Below, piece after piece: positions 7,481-12,850 of a DNA stretch of 20,990 nucleotides. This stretch comes from Oscillospiraceae bacterium (GTDB taxonomy: Bacteria; Bacillota; Clostridia; Oscillospirales; Oscillospiraceae). The notes under the pieces were generated by a model. The model saw only the letters and a program-made list of their open reading frames with translations, was not told the DNA's origin and ran no database searches. The DNA lies in the NCBI GenBank assembly GCA_020025545.1, contig JAHHRX010000030.1, positions 1-20,990 on the forward strand, read 5' to 3'. How positions within the stretch are numbered: the stretch's first letter is position 1; every line of letters begins with the position of its first letter. The position numbers and the translations under genes are program-made.

Positions 7481-8045
7481 ATTCTATGCCCTTTTGGGGC
7501 GAATGCGCTACATCACCCGCTGGGGGCTGATGCGCAATACATTTGAAGAAAATATTCAGGAGCACAGCTATCAGGTGGCGGTGCTGGCCCATGCTCTGGC
7601 GCTGATCCGCCGGGAGATTCTGGGGCTGGAAGGGCCGGATCCGGATCGATGCGCCGTGGCGGCGCTCTACCACGATGCGTCGGAAACCCTTACCGGAGAT
7701 CTGCCTACGCCGATCAAATATTATAATTCGGAAATCAAGGATGCCTATAAGCAGGTGGAGCAAATTGCCGGAGAGCGGCTTTTGAAGATGCTCCCCCAAG
7801 CCCTGCGGGAGCACTACCGTCCCTATGTTCTGGAAAGCGACGAAACGCTGAACCCCATTGTGAAGGCGGCGGATAAGCTGTCGGCATATATCAAATGTGT
7901 GGAGGAGCAGAAGGCGGGCAACATGGAATTTGAGTCTGCGGCGGTGCAGATTATGGGCGCCATGGAGGAAATGAACCGCCCGGAGCTTGACTGGTTCGTG
8001 GAAAACTGCCTTCAGGCCTTCAGTCTGAATCTGGATCAGCTGTAA
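7470..8045 (+). CDS. yfbR: HD-domain 5'-deoxynucleotidase, YfbR type
   Basis: A 191-residue protein matching the YfbR family along its whole length: RWGLMRN, ENIQEHSYQVA, YHDASETLTGDLPTPIKYYN and AADKLSAYIKC. Metal ligands are His32, His68-Asp69 and Asp135; Arg17-Trp18 match the nucleotide-selecting pair known from E. coli YfbR. The enzyme dephosphorylates deoxyribonucleoside 5'-monophosphates, including dCMP and dUMP pathway intermediates, and so trims the dNTP pool. It overlaps the phosphatase gene by 11 bases and is the last of four genes that begin with helicase-loading proteins, joining replication initiation with nucleotide-pool control. No terminator follows; the tRNA-Leu promoter begins 5 bases after the stop. 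Confidence 0.93.
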   Translation: MDNEFYALLGRMRYITRWGLMRNTFEENIQEHSYQVAVLAHALALIRREILGLEGPDPDRCAVAALYHDASETLTGDLPTPIKYYNSEIKDAYKQVEQIAGERLLKMLPQALREHYRPYVLESDETLNPIVKAADKLSAYIKCVEEQKAGNMEFESAAVQIMGAMEEMNRPELDWFVENCLQAFSLNLDQL

Positions 8046-8049
8046 AGGG

Positions 8050-8078
8050 TTGACGAAGAAATTAAAATGTGATAACAT
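8050..8078 (+). promoter_or_regulatory. tRNA-Leu promoter
   Basis: TTGACG (8050-8055), a 17-bp spacer and TAACAT (8073-8078), with TGA directly before the -10. It lies 15 bases before the mature tRNA 5' end, a normal distance for a tRNA gene. Confidence 0.7.
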
Positions 8079-8093
8079 AACGGATGTTCCCAC

Positions 8094-8181
8094 GCCGCTG
8101 TGGTGGAACAGGCAGACACAAGGGACTTAAAATCCCTCGCCCTAAAAAGGCGTACCGGTTCGATCCCGGTCAGCGGCACCA
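8094..8181 (+). tRNA. tRNA-Leu(UAA)
   Basis: The acceptor stem GCCGCTG (8094-8100) pairs with CAGCGGC (8171-8177); discriminator A and an encoded CCA (8179-8181) follow. The anticodon loop CTTAAAA gives anticodon TAA, reading UUA. A long class II variable arm (CGCC...GGCG with an A-rich loop) and the T-arm ACCGG-TTCGATC-CCGGT are both intact. It is transcribed from its own promoter, possibly with readthrough from yfbR, and ends at the hairpin at 8261-8303. Confidence 0.96.
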
Positions 8182-8260
8182 GAAAATCACCCGTGAATGG
8201 ACGGTACCGTTAGATCAGCTTTCTGAAATTACGGTAACGGGCATCGCAGCGGGACAATGA

Positions 8261-8303
8261 AATAGCCGGGAAGGACTGCAAAAGGTACTTCCCGGCTATT
8301 TTT
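8261..8303 (+). terminator. Terminator downstream of tRNA-Leu
   Basis: A 13-bp perfect stem (8261-8273 with 8288-8300) with a 14-base loop, followed by TTT after the closing AATAGCC/GGCTATT pairs so that the T tract runs 8299-8303. The 80-base stretch between the tRNA and this hairpin shows only a 6-bp TACCGT/ACGGTA repeat and a 10-bp palindrome at 8201-8210. Confidence 0.85.
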
Positions 8304-8382
8304 GTACATTCGTCTTTGGGGGCAATTCTCGGCGAAAGGAAAGCACATTCCAGAACGCTCTTGCGCCCGGAACAGCTGGCGG

Positions 8383-8411
8383 TTGACAATAATTTTGCCC
8401 CATAGTATAAT
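8383..8411 (+). promoter_or_regulatory. Perfect-consensus promoter of the aldose epimerase-like gene
   Basis: TTGACA (8383-8388), exactly 17 bp, TATAAT (8406-8411). This is a full match to the housekeeping sigma consensus, 48 bases before the start codon. Confidence 0.9.
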
Positions 8412-8459
8412 ATTGCCCATAGAGAGTTGGAAAATTTCCCCGGAGAAAGGACGGATAAT

Positions 8460-9341
8460 ATGCGATACAGTATTGAAAACGAGCAGATCATTCTGACGGC
8501 GGACACTCTGGGCGCGGAGCTGGTCAGTGTGCGAAACCGTGCAACGGGAGAGGAAATGATGTGGAGCGGAGACCCTGCAGTGTGGGGCCGCCATGCCCCT
8601 ATTCTGTGGCCCTACCCGGGAAAGCTCTGGAAGGGAGAATATGAGCTGGACGGTGAGCGCTTCGCCGGAAAGAGCCACGGCTTTGCCCGGGATATGGAGT
8701 TTACGCATCTGGATACACCGTCGGATCGGCTGGAATTTTCTCTGCGCTGGAACGAAGAGACCCTCAGTCGTTTCCCGCGGAAATTCTGCATGACGGTAAT
8801 CTTTACCCTTTCCGGCAATACGGTGCGCCAGCAGGTGCAGGTGGAAAATCTGGACACCCGGGAGATGAAATTCGGCTTGGGTTATCATCCGGCCTTTGTA
8901 ATTCCCTTTGATGAGAAGCACAAAACCGAGGACTATGAAATCCGCTTCGACACCCCCCAGACACCCATGGTTGTGGAATCCGAAGGCGGCTTTGTTACCG
9001 GGAAAAGCCATCCCCTGATGGAAAAAAGCAGTGCAATTCCCCTGAATGACCGGATATTCGACAATGATTCCATCGGCATGGCAGAGCTTACCGCAAAGAC
9101 CATCAGCCTGACGGAAAAGGATACCGGCAGAAATATTACGGTGGAGATCGGCGGTTTCCCCTATGTGCTGATCTGGAGTATGCCGGGCGATCCTGAGCTT
9201 CGTTATGTCTGTCTGGAACCGTGGCATAATACGCAGGACAAGGTGGATTCTCCGGCGGACTGGAATCAGAAGCCCGGAGCGGCCTGCGTGCGCCCCGGCG
9301 AGAACTGGAGCAGCCGGCTGAATATTACCTTTGACCGGTGA
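8460..9341 (+). CDS. Aldose 1-epimerase family protein (GalM/LacX-like)
   Basis: A 293-residue beta-sandwich protein of the galactose mutarotase superfamily. Conserved elements are the N-terminal GAELVSVRNRATGEEMMW, the sugar-pocket motif GKSHGFARD (the HGFAR of the family), GYHPAF with the second conserved histidine, and CLEPWHNTQD carrying the probable general-base glutamate. The expected activity is interconversion of alpha and beta anomers of a hexose or a related sugar; the subgroup resembles LacX rather than classical GalM, so the true substrate is uncertain. A TTG at 8427 opens the frame slightly earlier, but the ATG at 8460 has AAAGGA at 8446-8451 and matches the family N-terminus. 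It is transcribed alone from a consensus promoter and ends at a bidirectional terminator. Confidence 0.9.
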   Translation: MRYSIENEQIILTADTLGAELVSVRNRATGEEMMWSGDPAVWGRHAPILWPYPGKLWKGEYELDGERFAGKSHGFARDMEFTHLDTPSDRLEFSLRWNEETLSRFPRKFCMTVIFTLSGNTVRQQVQVENLDTREMKFGLGYHPAFVIPFDEKHKTEDYEIRFDTPQTPMVVESEGGFVTGKSHPLMEKSSAIPLNDRIFDNDSIGMAELTAKTISLTEKDTGRNITVEIGGFPYVLIWSMPGDPELRYVCLEPWHNTQDKVDSPADWNQKPGAACVRPGENWSSRLNITFDR

Positions 9342-9355
9342 AAAAAACAGAAAAT

Positions 9356-9391
9356 GTGCCTCAGCGGAGAAAACCGCTGAGGCACTTCTTT
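9356..9391. terminator. Bidirectional terminator between epimerase gene and tRNA-Gly
   Basis: A 12-bp perfect stem (9356-9367 with 9374-9385, loop AGAAAA) is flanked by TTCTTT on the plus side and by an A-rich tract that reads TTTTCTGTTTTTTT on the minus strand. It can therefore end both converging transcripts. Confidence 0.88.
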
Positions 9392-9392
9392 A

Positions 9393-9467
9393 TGGAGCAG
9401 GGTACGGGAATCGAACCCGCCTCCGAGGCTTGGGAAGCCCCTATAATAGCCGATATACTAACCCTGC
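9393..9467 (-). tRNA. tRNA-Gly(CCC)
   Basis: Read on the minus strand, the acceptor stem GCAGGGT pairs with ACCCTGC, followed by discriminator T and encoded CCA (9393-9395 on the plus strand). The anticodon stem GGGGC/GCCTC (one G-U pair) encloses TTCCCAA, giving anticodon CCC. The T-arm is GCGGG-TTCGATT-CCCGT. All arms fold normally. Confidence 0.95.
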
Positions 9468-9477
9468 GAACAGATGT

Positions 9478-9506
9478 ATTATAGCAAACCCCAATGGAAA
9501 TTTCAA
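9478..9506 (-). promoter_or_regulatory. tRNA-Gly promoter
   Basis: On the minus strand: TTGAAA (9501-9506), 17-bp spacer, TATAAT (9478-9483), with TGC before the -10. The tRNA begins 11 bases downstream of the -10. Confidence 0.85.
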
Positions 9507-9528
9507 CAACAATTTGTCGAACGGGAAA

Positions 9529-9557
9529 GTGTCCTGCATCCGCCGGATGCAGGACAC
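9529..9557 (-). terminator. Hairpin at the end of the phosphoribosyltransferase gene
   Basis: A very stable 13-bp perfect stem (9529-9541 with 9545-9557) with a 3-base loop, 8 bases after the minus-strand stop codon. Only TTT follows on that strand, so it may act partly as a 3'-end stabiliser, but its position fits termination before the tRNA-Gly promoter. Confidence 0.75.
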
Positions 9558-9565
9558 CCGATAAT

Positions 9566-10120
9566 TTACGCCTTGATGCTTCCGTCGGGGTTAAAGAGGG
9601 GGAGCTTCTCCAGATAAACGAGATCTTCCCGGTCCTGTGCGTCGCCCTCAGCGAGAATTGCCATACGGCCGCAGATGTGACCGCCGGACTTTTCGACCAA
9701 AGCCTCCAAAGCGGACAGACTTTCACCGGTGGAGATCACATCGTCCACAATAAGGATGTTTTTGCCCTCCATGAGCTTTGCGTCGCTGCCGTCCAGGAAG
9801 AGGTGCTGCTCCTTGGCAGTGGTGATGGACTTAACACTTACCTCTGTGATGTCCTGCATATAGAGCTTGGGACCCTTCCGTGCAAGAATGTACTTGGCAT
9901 CTCCGGCCTGACGGGCCATTTCGTGAGCCAGAGGGATACCCTTGGCTTCTGCGGTGATGATATAGTCGTACTTGGGGGCCTTCTTCAGCAGCTCCCGTGC
10001 ACAGGCTACGGTCAGTTCCGGATCGCCGAAGATGACAAAGCCGGCAATATAAAGGTCGTCGTTGACCTTGCAAATGGGAAGATCCCGCTCAAGGCCGGCG
10101 ATAGTCATATGGTGGAACAT
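9566..10120 (-). CDS. Purine phosphoribosyltransferase, adenine-PRT-like
   Basis: A 184-residue type I phosphoribosyltransferase. The PRPP-binding motif is ILIVDDVISTGES (122-134), preceded by the family's YIITAEAKGIPLAHEMAR (54-70) and the flexible-loop region KGPKLYMQDITEV (82-94). The AEAKGIPL stretch resembles the AESRGFIFG segment of adenine phosphoribosyltransferase, so salvage of adenine (or xanthine) to its nucleotide is most likely; the exact base cannot be decided from motifs. The start at 10120 has AAAGGAG 9 bases before it; a second ATG 4 codons in is less well placed. It is a single-gene unit from its own promoter. The 38-base leader is too short for a purine riboswitch. Confidence 0.87.
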   Translation of the reverse strand: MFHHMTIAGLERDLPICKVNDDLYIAGFVIFGDPELTVACARELLKKAPKYDYIITAEAKGIPLAHEMARQAGDAKYILARKGPKLYMQDITEVSVKSITTAKEQHLFLDGSDAKLMEGKNILIVDDVISTGESLSALEALVEKSGGHICGRMAILAEGDAQDREDLVYLEKLPLFNPDGSIKA

Positions 10121-10158
10121 GGAAAATCGCTCCTTTAATTCATAATTTTATATCTACT

Positions 10159-10186
10159 ATTATACAGTCGGGAAGGGGAAAGTCAA
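10159..10186 (-). promoter_or_regulatory. Promoter of the phosphoribosyltransferase gene
   Basis: On the minus strand: TTGACT (10181-10186), 16-bp spacer, TATAAT (10159-10164), 38 bases before the start codon. Confidence 0.8.
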
Positions 10187-10203
10187 GATTATCTGGCCGA
10201 AAA

Positions 10204-10236
10204 CAGGAAAACACCCGCTATAAAATACAGCGGGTG
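10204..10236 (-). terminator. Minus-strand terminator of the candidate small RNA
   Basis: CACCCGCT (10212-10219) pairs with AGCGGGTG (10229-10236). On the minus strand the stem is followed by TTTTCCTGTTTTC, while on the plus strand no T run follows. It lies about 200 bases beyond the terminator of the metalloregulator gene, so it needs a separate transcript to act on. Confidence 0.65.
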
Positions 10237-10344
10237 CCTTCACAAAAGGGTTTAGAAAGAAGAGAGGTAGAAAAAAGGGAATCTACGGAGTAGAAAGGAA
10301 CGGCTCACGGCTTCCGTTGCCTTTCATGCTTATACCTTATTCGA

Positions 10345-10374
10345 CGGATTTGAACGGCAATTAACGAATTTGAA
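10345..10374 (-). repeat. Three phased direct repeats upstream of a -10-like hexamer
   Basis: On the minus strand: TTCAAA, N4, TTAATT, N4, TTCAAA, each exactly 10 bp apart; the two outer copies extend to TTCAAAT(T/C)CG. The last copy ends 14 bases before TATAAG (10329-10334). Repeats with one-helical-turn spacing over the -35 region are typical binding sites of OmpR/PhoP-type activators. Confidence 0.5.
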
Positions 10375-10428
10375 AACAAAAAGCATATAAATTGTGAACA
10401 AATTTTGAGGGGAAGCAACCGGCCGCCC

Positions 10429-10463
10429 GGGAAAGAAAAAGGCACATGCCGGGTGGATGTGCC
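10429..10463 (-). terminator. Terminator of the metalloregulator gene
   Basis: GGCACAT (10441-10447) pairs with ATGTGCC (10457-10463), extended inward by CC/GG around one unpaired base. The minus strand continues TTTTTCTTTCCC. It lies 19 bases after the gene's stop codon. Confidence 0.8.
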
Positions 10464-10481
10464 GGAAGCCATTACAGACTT

Positions 10482-10850
10482 TTACAGGATTTTCTGCAGA
10501 TGGTTTTGAATGGCGGCAAAACTCTCATCACTGATAACGTGTTCCATTTTGCACGCATCTGCGGCGGCAGTTTTCTCGCTGACGCCCAACAGCATCAGAA
10601 CTTTCGTGAGAATTTGGTGCCGGTTCAGAATTTTCTCGGCAATCTCTCTGCCGGCAGGGGTCAAGAGGATATGTCCGTCGTCCTCTACGGTGATAAAATT
10701 GCCGTTTTTCAGCAGACCAACGGCACGGGAAACGCTGGGCTTGGAATAACCCATGTGTTCGCTGATGTCTACGGAGCGCACATATTGATTTTTTTGAGAA
10801 AGAATGAGAATGGTTTCCAGATACATTTCTCCGGATTCTTGTAATTCCAT
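10482..10850 (-). CDS. DtxR/MntR-family metal-dependent transcriptional regulator
   Basis: A 122-residue repressor with an N-terminal winged helix (about 5-62; recognition segment YSKPSVSRAVGLLK) and a short dimerisation/metal domain (about 70-122). Its length is MntR-like: there is no SH3-like third domain. The metal-site residues, however, follow DtxR: Met9 in GEMYL (DtxR Met10) and Cys100, Glu103, His104 in DACKMEH (DtxR Cys102, Glu105, His106). The DtxR ancillary site is degenerate apart from His78. It should bind Fe(II) or Mn(II) and repress metal uptake genes when metal is plentiful; the Cys/Met pair favours iron by analogy. AGGAGG lies 8 bases before the ATG. No metal transporter gene is adjacent, so its targets are elsewhere. 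Confidence 0.9.
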   Translation of the reverse strand: MELQESGEMYLETILILSQKNQYVRSVDISEHMGYSKPSVSRAVGLLKNGNFITVEDDGHILLTPAGREIAEKILNRHQILTKVLMLLGVSEKTAAADACKMEHVISDESFAAIQNHLQKIL

Positions 10851-11274
10851 GGCGGCCCCTCCTGATATTTTTTATTAGCATACCATGAAAAATGCGGTTT
10901 GACAAGGGGAAGACCCCAAATGCCCATGCAAATGAGTAAATTGCTGCCGAGAAACCTGCGGGAAAGCTCACCGAGGCACCTGCCAAGCTTGAAAACGCCG
11001 CCTACACCATGGAAAATCCGGAAAAGATCTACGGCAAAACCCTGAGGGAAGCATACCGTGGGGGAGCTTCCCAAGGCGCTTACGGGCGCTGGCGTTACCG
11101 ATGTGAAGGCGGAAACCCCGTCAAAGGGCTGCCGCCTTTCCTGCTTTCGGTAAGAAAAGCTGTCTGCCGGCGGAAATCGACAGCTATCGCATTGAGACTT
11201 ATGCTAAAATAGCATCGCCTTTGAGCGGTTATGCGTGAATTTTTGTGAAAAATCCCTGCTCTTTTCCGGTAAAG

Positions 11275-11289
11275 GCTGAATGATTCAGC
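11275..11289. promoter_or_regulatory. 15-bp palindrome, candidate operator
   Basis: GCTGAAT, one central G, ATTCAGC: a perfect 7+7 inverted repeat. It is centred 50 bases before the -35 of the maltodextrin promoter, a typical place for an activator site. A 1-base centre excludes a hairpin, so a dimeric DNA-binding protein is the natural reading. Confidence 0.5.
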
Positions 11290-11331
11290 AAACTATACAA
11301 AAAATCGGTGGATATTTCGACATCTGGGTAA

Positions 11332-11361
11332 TTGACATTTTCCATGAGAATCAAGTATAAT
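11332..11361 (+). promoter_or_regulatory. Promoter of the maltodextrin operon
   Basis: TTGACA (11332-11337), 18-bp spacer, TATAAT (11356-11361). The leader is about 120 bases. Just after the expected start point lies AGCGGTTGCGCT (11376-11387), whose CGGTTGC part matches the right half (CGNTTGC) of MalR/LacI-type operators; the left half is poor, so repression by a LacI-family regulator is only suggested. Confidence 0.8.
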
Positions 11362-11443
11362 TCGATATGTGAGGGAGCGGTTGCGCTAGGTTTCGTACCA
11401 TCTCTGTTCCTGCGGAAACGGAATCTCACAGATCTTGGCTTTT

Positions 11444-11459
11444 ACGGCGCTGTCGCCGT
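11444..11459 (+). repeat. Leader hairpin before the binding-protein gene
   Basis: ACGGCG (11444-11449) pairs with CGCCGT (11454-11459) around a CTGT tetraloop, 17 bases before the ribosome binding site. There is no T run, so it probably affects mRNA stability or is incidental. Confidence 0.4.
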
Positions 11460-11490
11460 TAGGCATACATAATTTTAGGAGGAAAGTAAA

Positions 11491-12756
11491 ATGAAAAAGA
11501 TTGTTGCACTGCTTTTGGCTTGCATGATGATCATTGGACTGTTCGCCGGATGCGCCAGCAATGATAAGCCCAACGAGACTGCAAAGCAGGATTCCACCGA
11601 CGGCCCCAAGGAGCCCGAGGCAATCACTCTGACCGTCTGGGCACCTCAGGAGGATCAGGGCGATGACAGCAAGTGGCTGAATCAGATGCTCAAGAAGTTT
11701 GAGGAAGCGCATCCCGAGTACAAGATCACCTGGAATCTGGGCGTTTGCTCTGAGGCTGACGCAAAGGATAAGGTGACCGCTGACGTTTCCGCTGCTGCTG
11801 ACGTATTTATGTACGCTAACGACCAGCTGGGCGCGCTGATGCAGGCTGAGGCTGTTGCCAAGGTCGGCGGCACCTTCCTGGAGCAGGTCAAGAAGGATAA
11901 TTCCGAGACCTTTGTGAACACCGTTACTTACACCGATGGTGCGGTTTACGGCTTCCCCTACACCGCTAACACCTGGTTCATGTACTACAACAAGTCCATC
12001 TTCACCGAGGAAGATATTAAGTCTCTGGACACCATGCTCTCCAAGGGCAAGGTTGTATTCCCCTTGACCAACGGCTGGTACCTGGCTTCCATGTATGTTG
12101 CCAACGGTGCTACCCTGTTCGGTGAAAAGGGTATCGACGCTGCTGCCGGCATTCAGCTGGGCGGCGACAAGGCTACCGAAGTGACCAAGTATCTGGTCAA
12201 CATGGCTGCTAACCCCAACTTTGCCAACGAAGACAGCGGCAACGGTCTGGCAGGTCTGAAGGACGGCTCCGTGGGTGCTATTTTTGACGGCTCCTGGAAT
12301 GCCGAGAAGGTTAAGGAAGCTCTGGGCGACAACATGGGCGTTGCTCAGCTGCCCTGCATCACCATCAACGGCGAGCAGAAGCAGATGCGTTCCTTTGCAG
12401 GTTCCAAGGCTTTCGGCGTTAACAAGCAGAGCAAGCACCAGAAGGCTGCTATGCAGCTGGCTGCATTCCTGTCCTCTGAAGAGGCACAGCTGCTGCACTT
12501 CGAGCTTCGCGGTGTGATTCCCGCAGCTTCCAACCTGGCCAAGAACGAGAAGGTCGCCAAGGATCTGGTTGCCGTAGGCGAGAGCCTTACCATGCAGAAC
12601 ACCGCAATCGTGCAGCCCACCATTCCTGAAATGGGCGCATATTGGGCTCCTGCTGAGACCATGGGCAAGGCTATCAACAGCAAGCAGGTCACTTTGGACA
12701 ATGCTGCTGAGCAGACCCAGATCTTCCAGGATTCTTTGAACGGTACCGGTCTGTAA
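11491..12756 (+). CDS. malE: Maltose/maltodextrin ABC transporter substrate-binding lipoprotein
   Basis: A 421-residue extracellular binding protein. A lipoprotein signal (MKKIVALLLA..., lipobox LFAGC, lipidated Cys21) is followed by an acidic Ser/Asp/Lys-rich linker and a family-1 solute-binding fold beginning at LTVWAPQEDQ. YTDGAVYGFPYTANTWFMYYNKSIF (about 148-172) and GAIFDGSWN are typical of MalE-type proteins. The following permease genes and a secreted GH13 amylase support maltodextrin as ligand. AGGAGG (11477-11482) is 8 bases before the ATG. Codon use is clearly shifted toward GCT, AAC, TTC, AAG and GTT compared with neighbours, as expected of a highly expressed gene. A terminator-like hairpin after the gene should keep downstream permease levels lower. 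Confidence 0.92.
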   Translation: MKKIVALLLACMMIIGLFAGCASNDKPNETAKQDSTDGPKEPEAITLTVWAPQEDQGDDSKWLNQMLKKFEEAHPEYKITWNLGVCSEADAKDKVTADVSAAADVFMYANDQLGALMQAEAVAKVGGTFLEQVKKDNSETFVNTVTYTDGAVYGFPYTANTWFMYYNKSIFTEEDIKSLDTMLSKGKVVFPLTNGWYLASMYVANGATLFGEKGIDAAAGIQLGGDKATEVTKYLVNMAANPNFANEDSGNGLAGLKDGSVGAIFDGSWNAEKVKEALGDNMGVAQLPCITINGEQKQMRSFAGSKAFGVNKQSKHQKAAMQLAAFLSSEEAQLLHFELRGVIPAASNLAKNEKVAKDLVAVGESLTMQNTAIVQPTIPEMGAYWAPAETMGKAINSKQVTLDNAAEQTQIFQDSLNGTGL

Positions 12757-12787
12757 TTAAGATCTGAAATCCGCTTATTGAAAAGCA

Positions 12788-12826
12788 TGTGGCGGCGGCT
12801 GGATAATCCTGGCCGCCGCCATTTTT
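12788..12826 (+). terminator. Intercistronic hairpin between binding protein and permease genes
   Basis: GGCGGCGGC (12791-12799) pairs with GCCGCCGCC (12812-12820), followed by ATTTTTAA. It has full terminator form but lies inside an operon, so partial termination or 3'-end protection is expected, giving more binding protein than permease. Confidence 0.85.
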
Positions 12827-12850
12827 AATCGAGAGAAGGGAGACGGTATC

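Larger units (their letters stand above)
10187..10481 (-). other. Non-coding stretch with possible minus-strand small RNA
   Basis: No supported protein gene. Read on the minus strand it holds, in order, the regulator-gene terminator (10429-10463), three direct repeats of 10-bp period (10349-10374), a TATAAG -10-like hexamer (10329-10334), an AACGG/CCGTT hairpin, a 5-bp TCTAC/GTAGA hairpin (10282-10294), a 45-base pyrimidine-rich tract, and a terminator (10204-10236). A 14-codon frame starts at 10327 on the minus strand after AAGG, but it would lie at or before the predicted transcription start, so translation is doubtful. Confidence 0.4.
10851..11490. other. 640-bp non-coding region upstream of the maltodextrin operon
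   Basis: The first part (10900-11215) has no complete gene. Short coding-like patches occur on the plus strand: a frame ending at a 11009 ATG region reads ...KLENAAYTMENPEKIYGKTL..., and about 60 bases later the neighbouring frame reads GELPKALTGAGVTDVKAETP. This could be a decayed, frameshifted gene end, but no family was recognised. A 5-bp inverted repeat ATGCT/AGCAT at 11201-11215 overlaps TGCTAAAAT, a possible distal extended -10. The second part has a 15-bp palindrome (11275-11289), the promoter (11332-11361), a possible operator (11376-11387) and a leader hairpin (11444-11459). Confidence 0.5.

Noticed and set aside
8201..8210. 10-bp perfect palindrome ACGGTACCGT after tRNA-Leu
   Set aside because: Short, in a tRNA 3' trailer and not near a promoter; likely chance.
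11009..11212. 67-codon plus-strand frame
   Set aside because: No ribosome binding site and no recognisable family; the coding-like signal switches frame near 11060, so it is treated at most as a remnant.
11386..12498. 370-codon minus-strand frame
   Set aside because: It is the shadow of the strongly codon-biased binding-protein gene.
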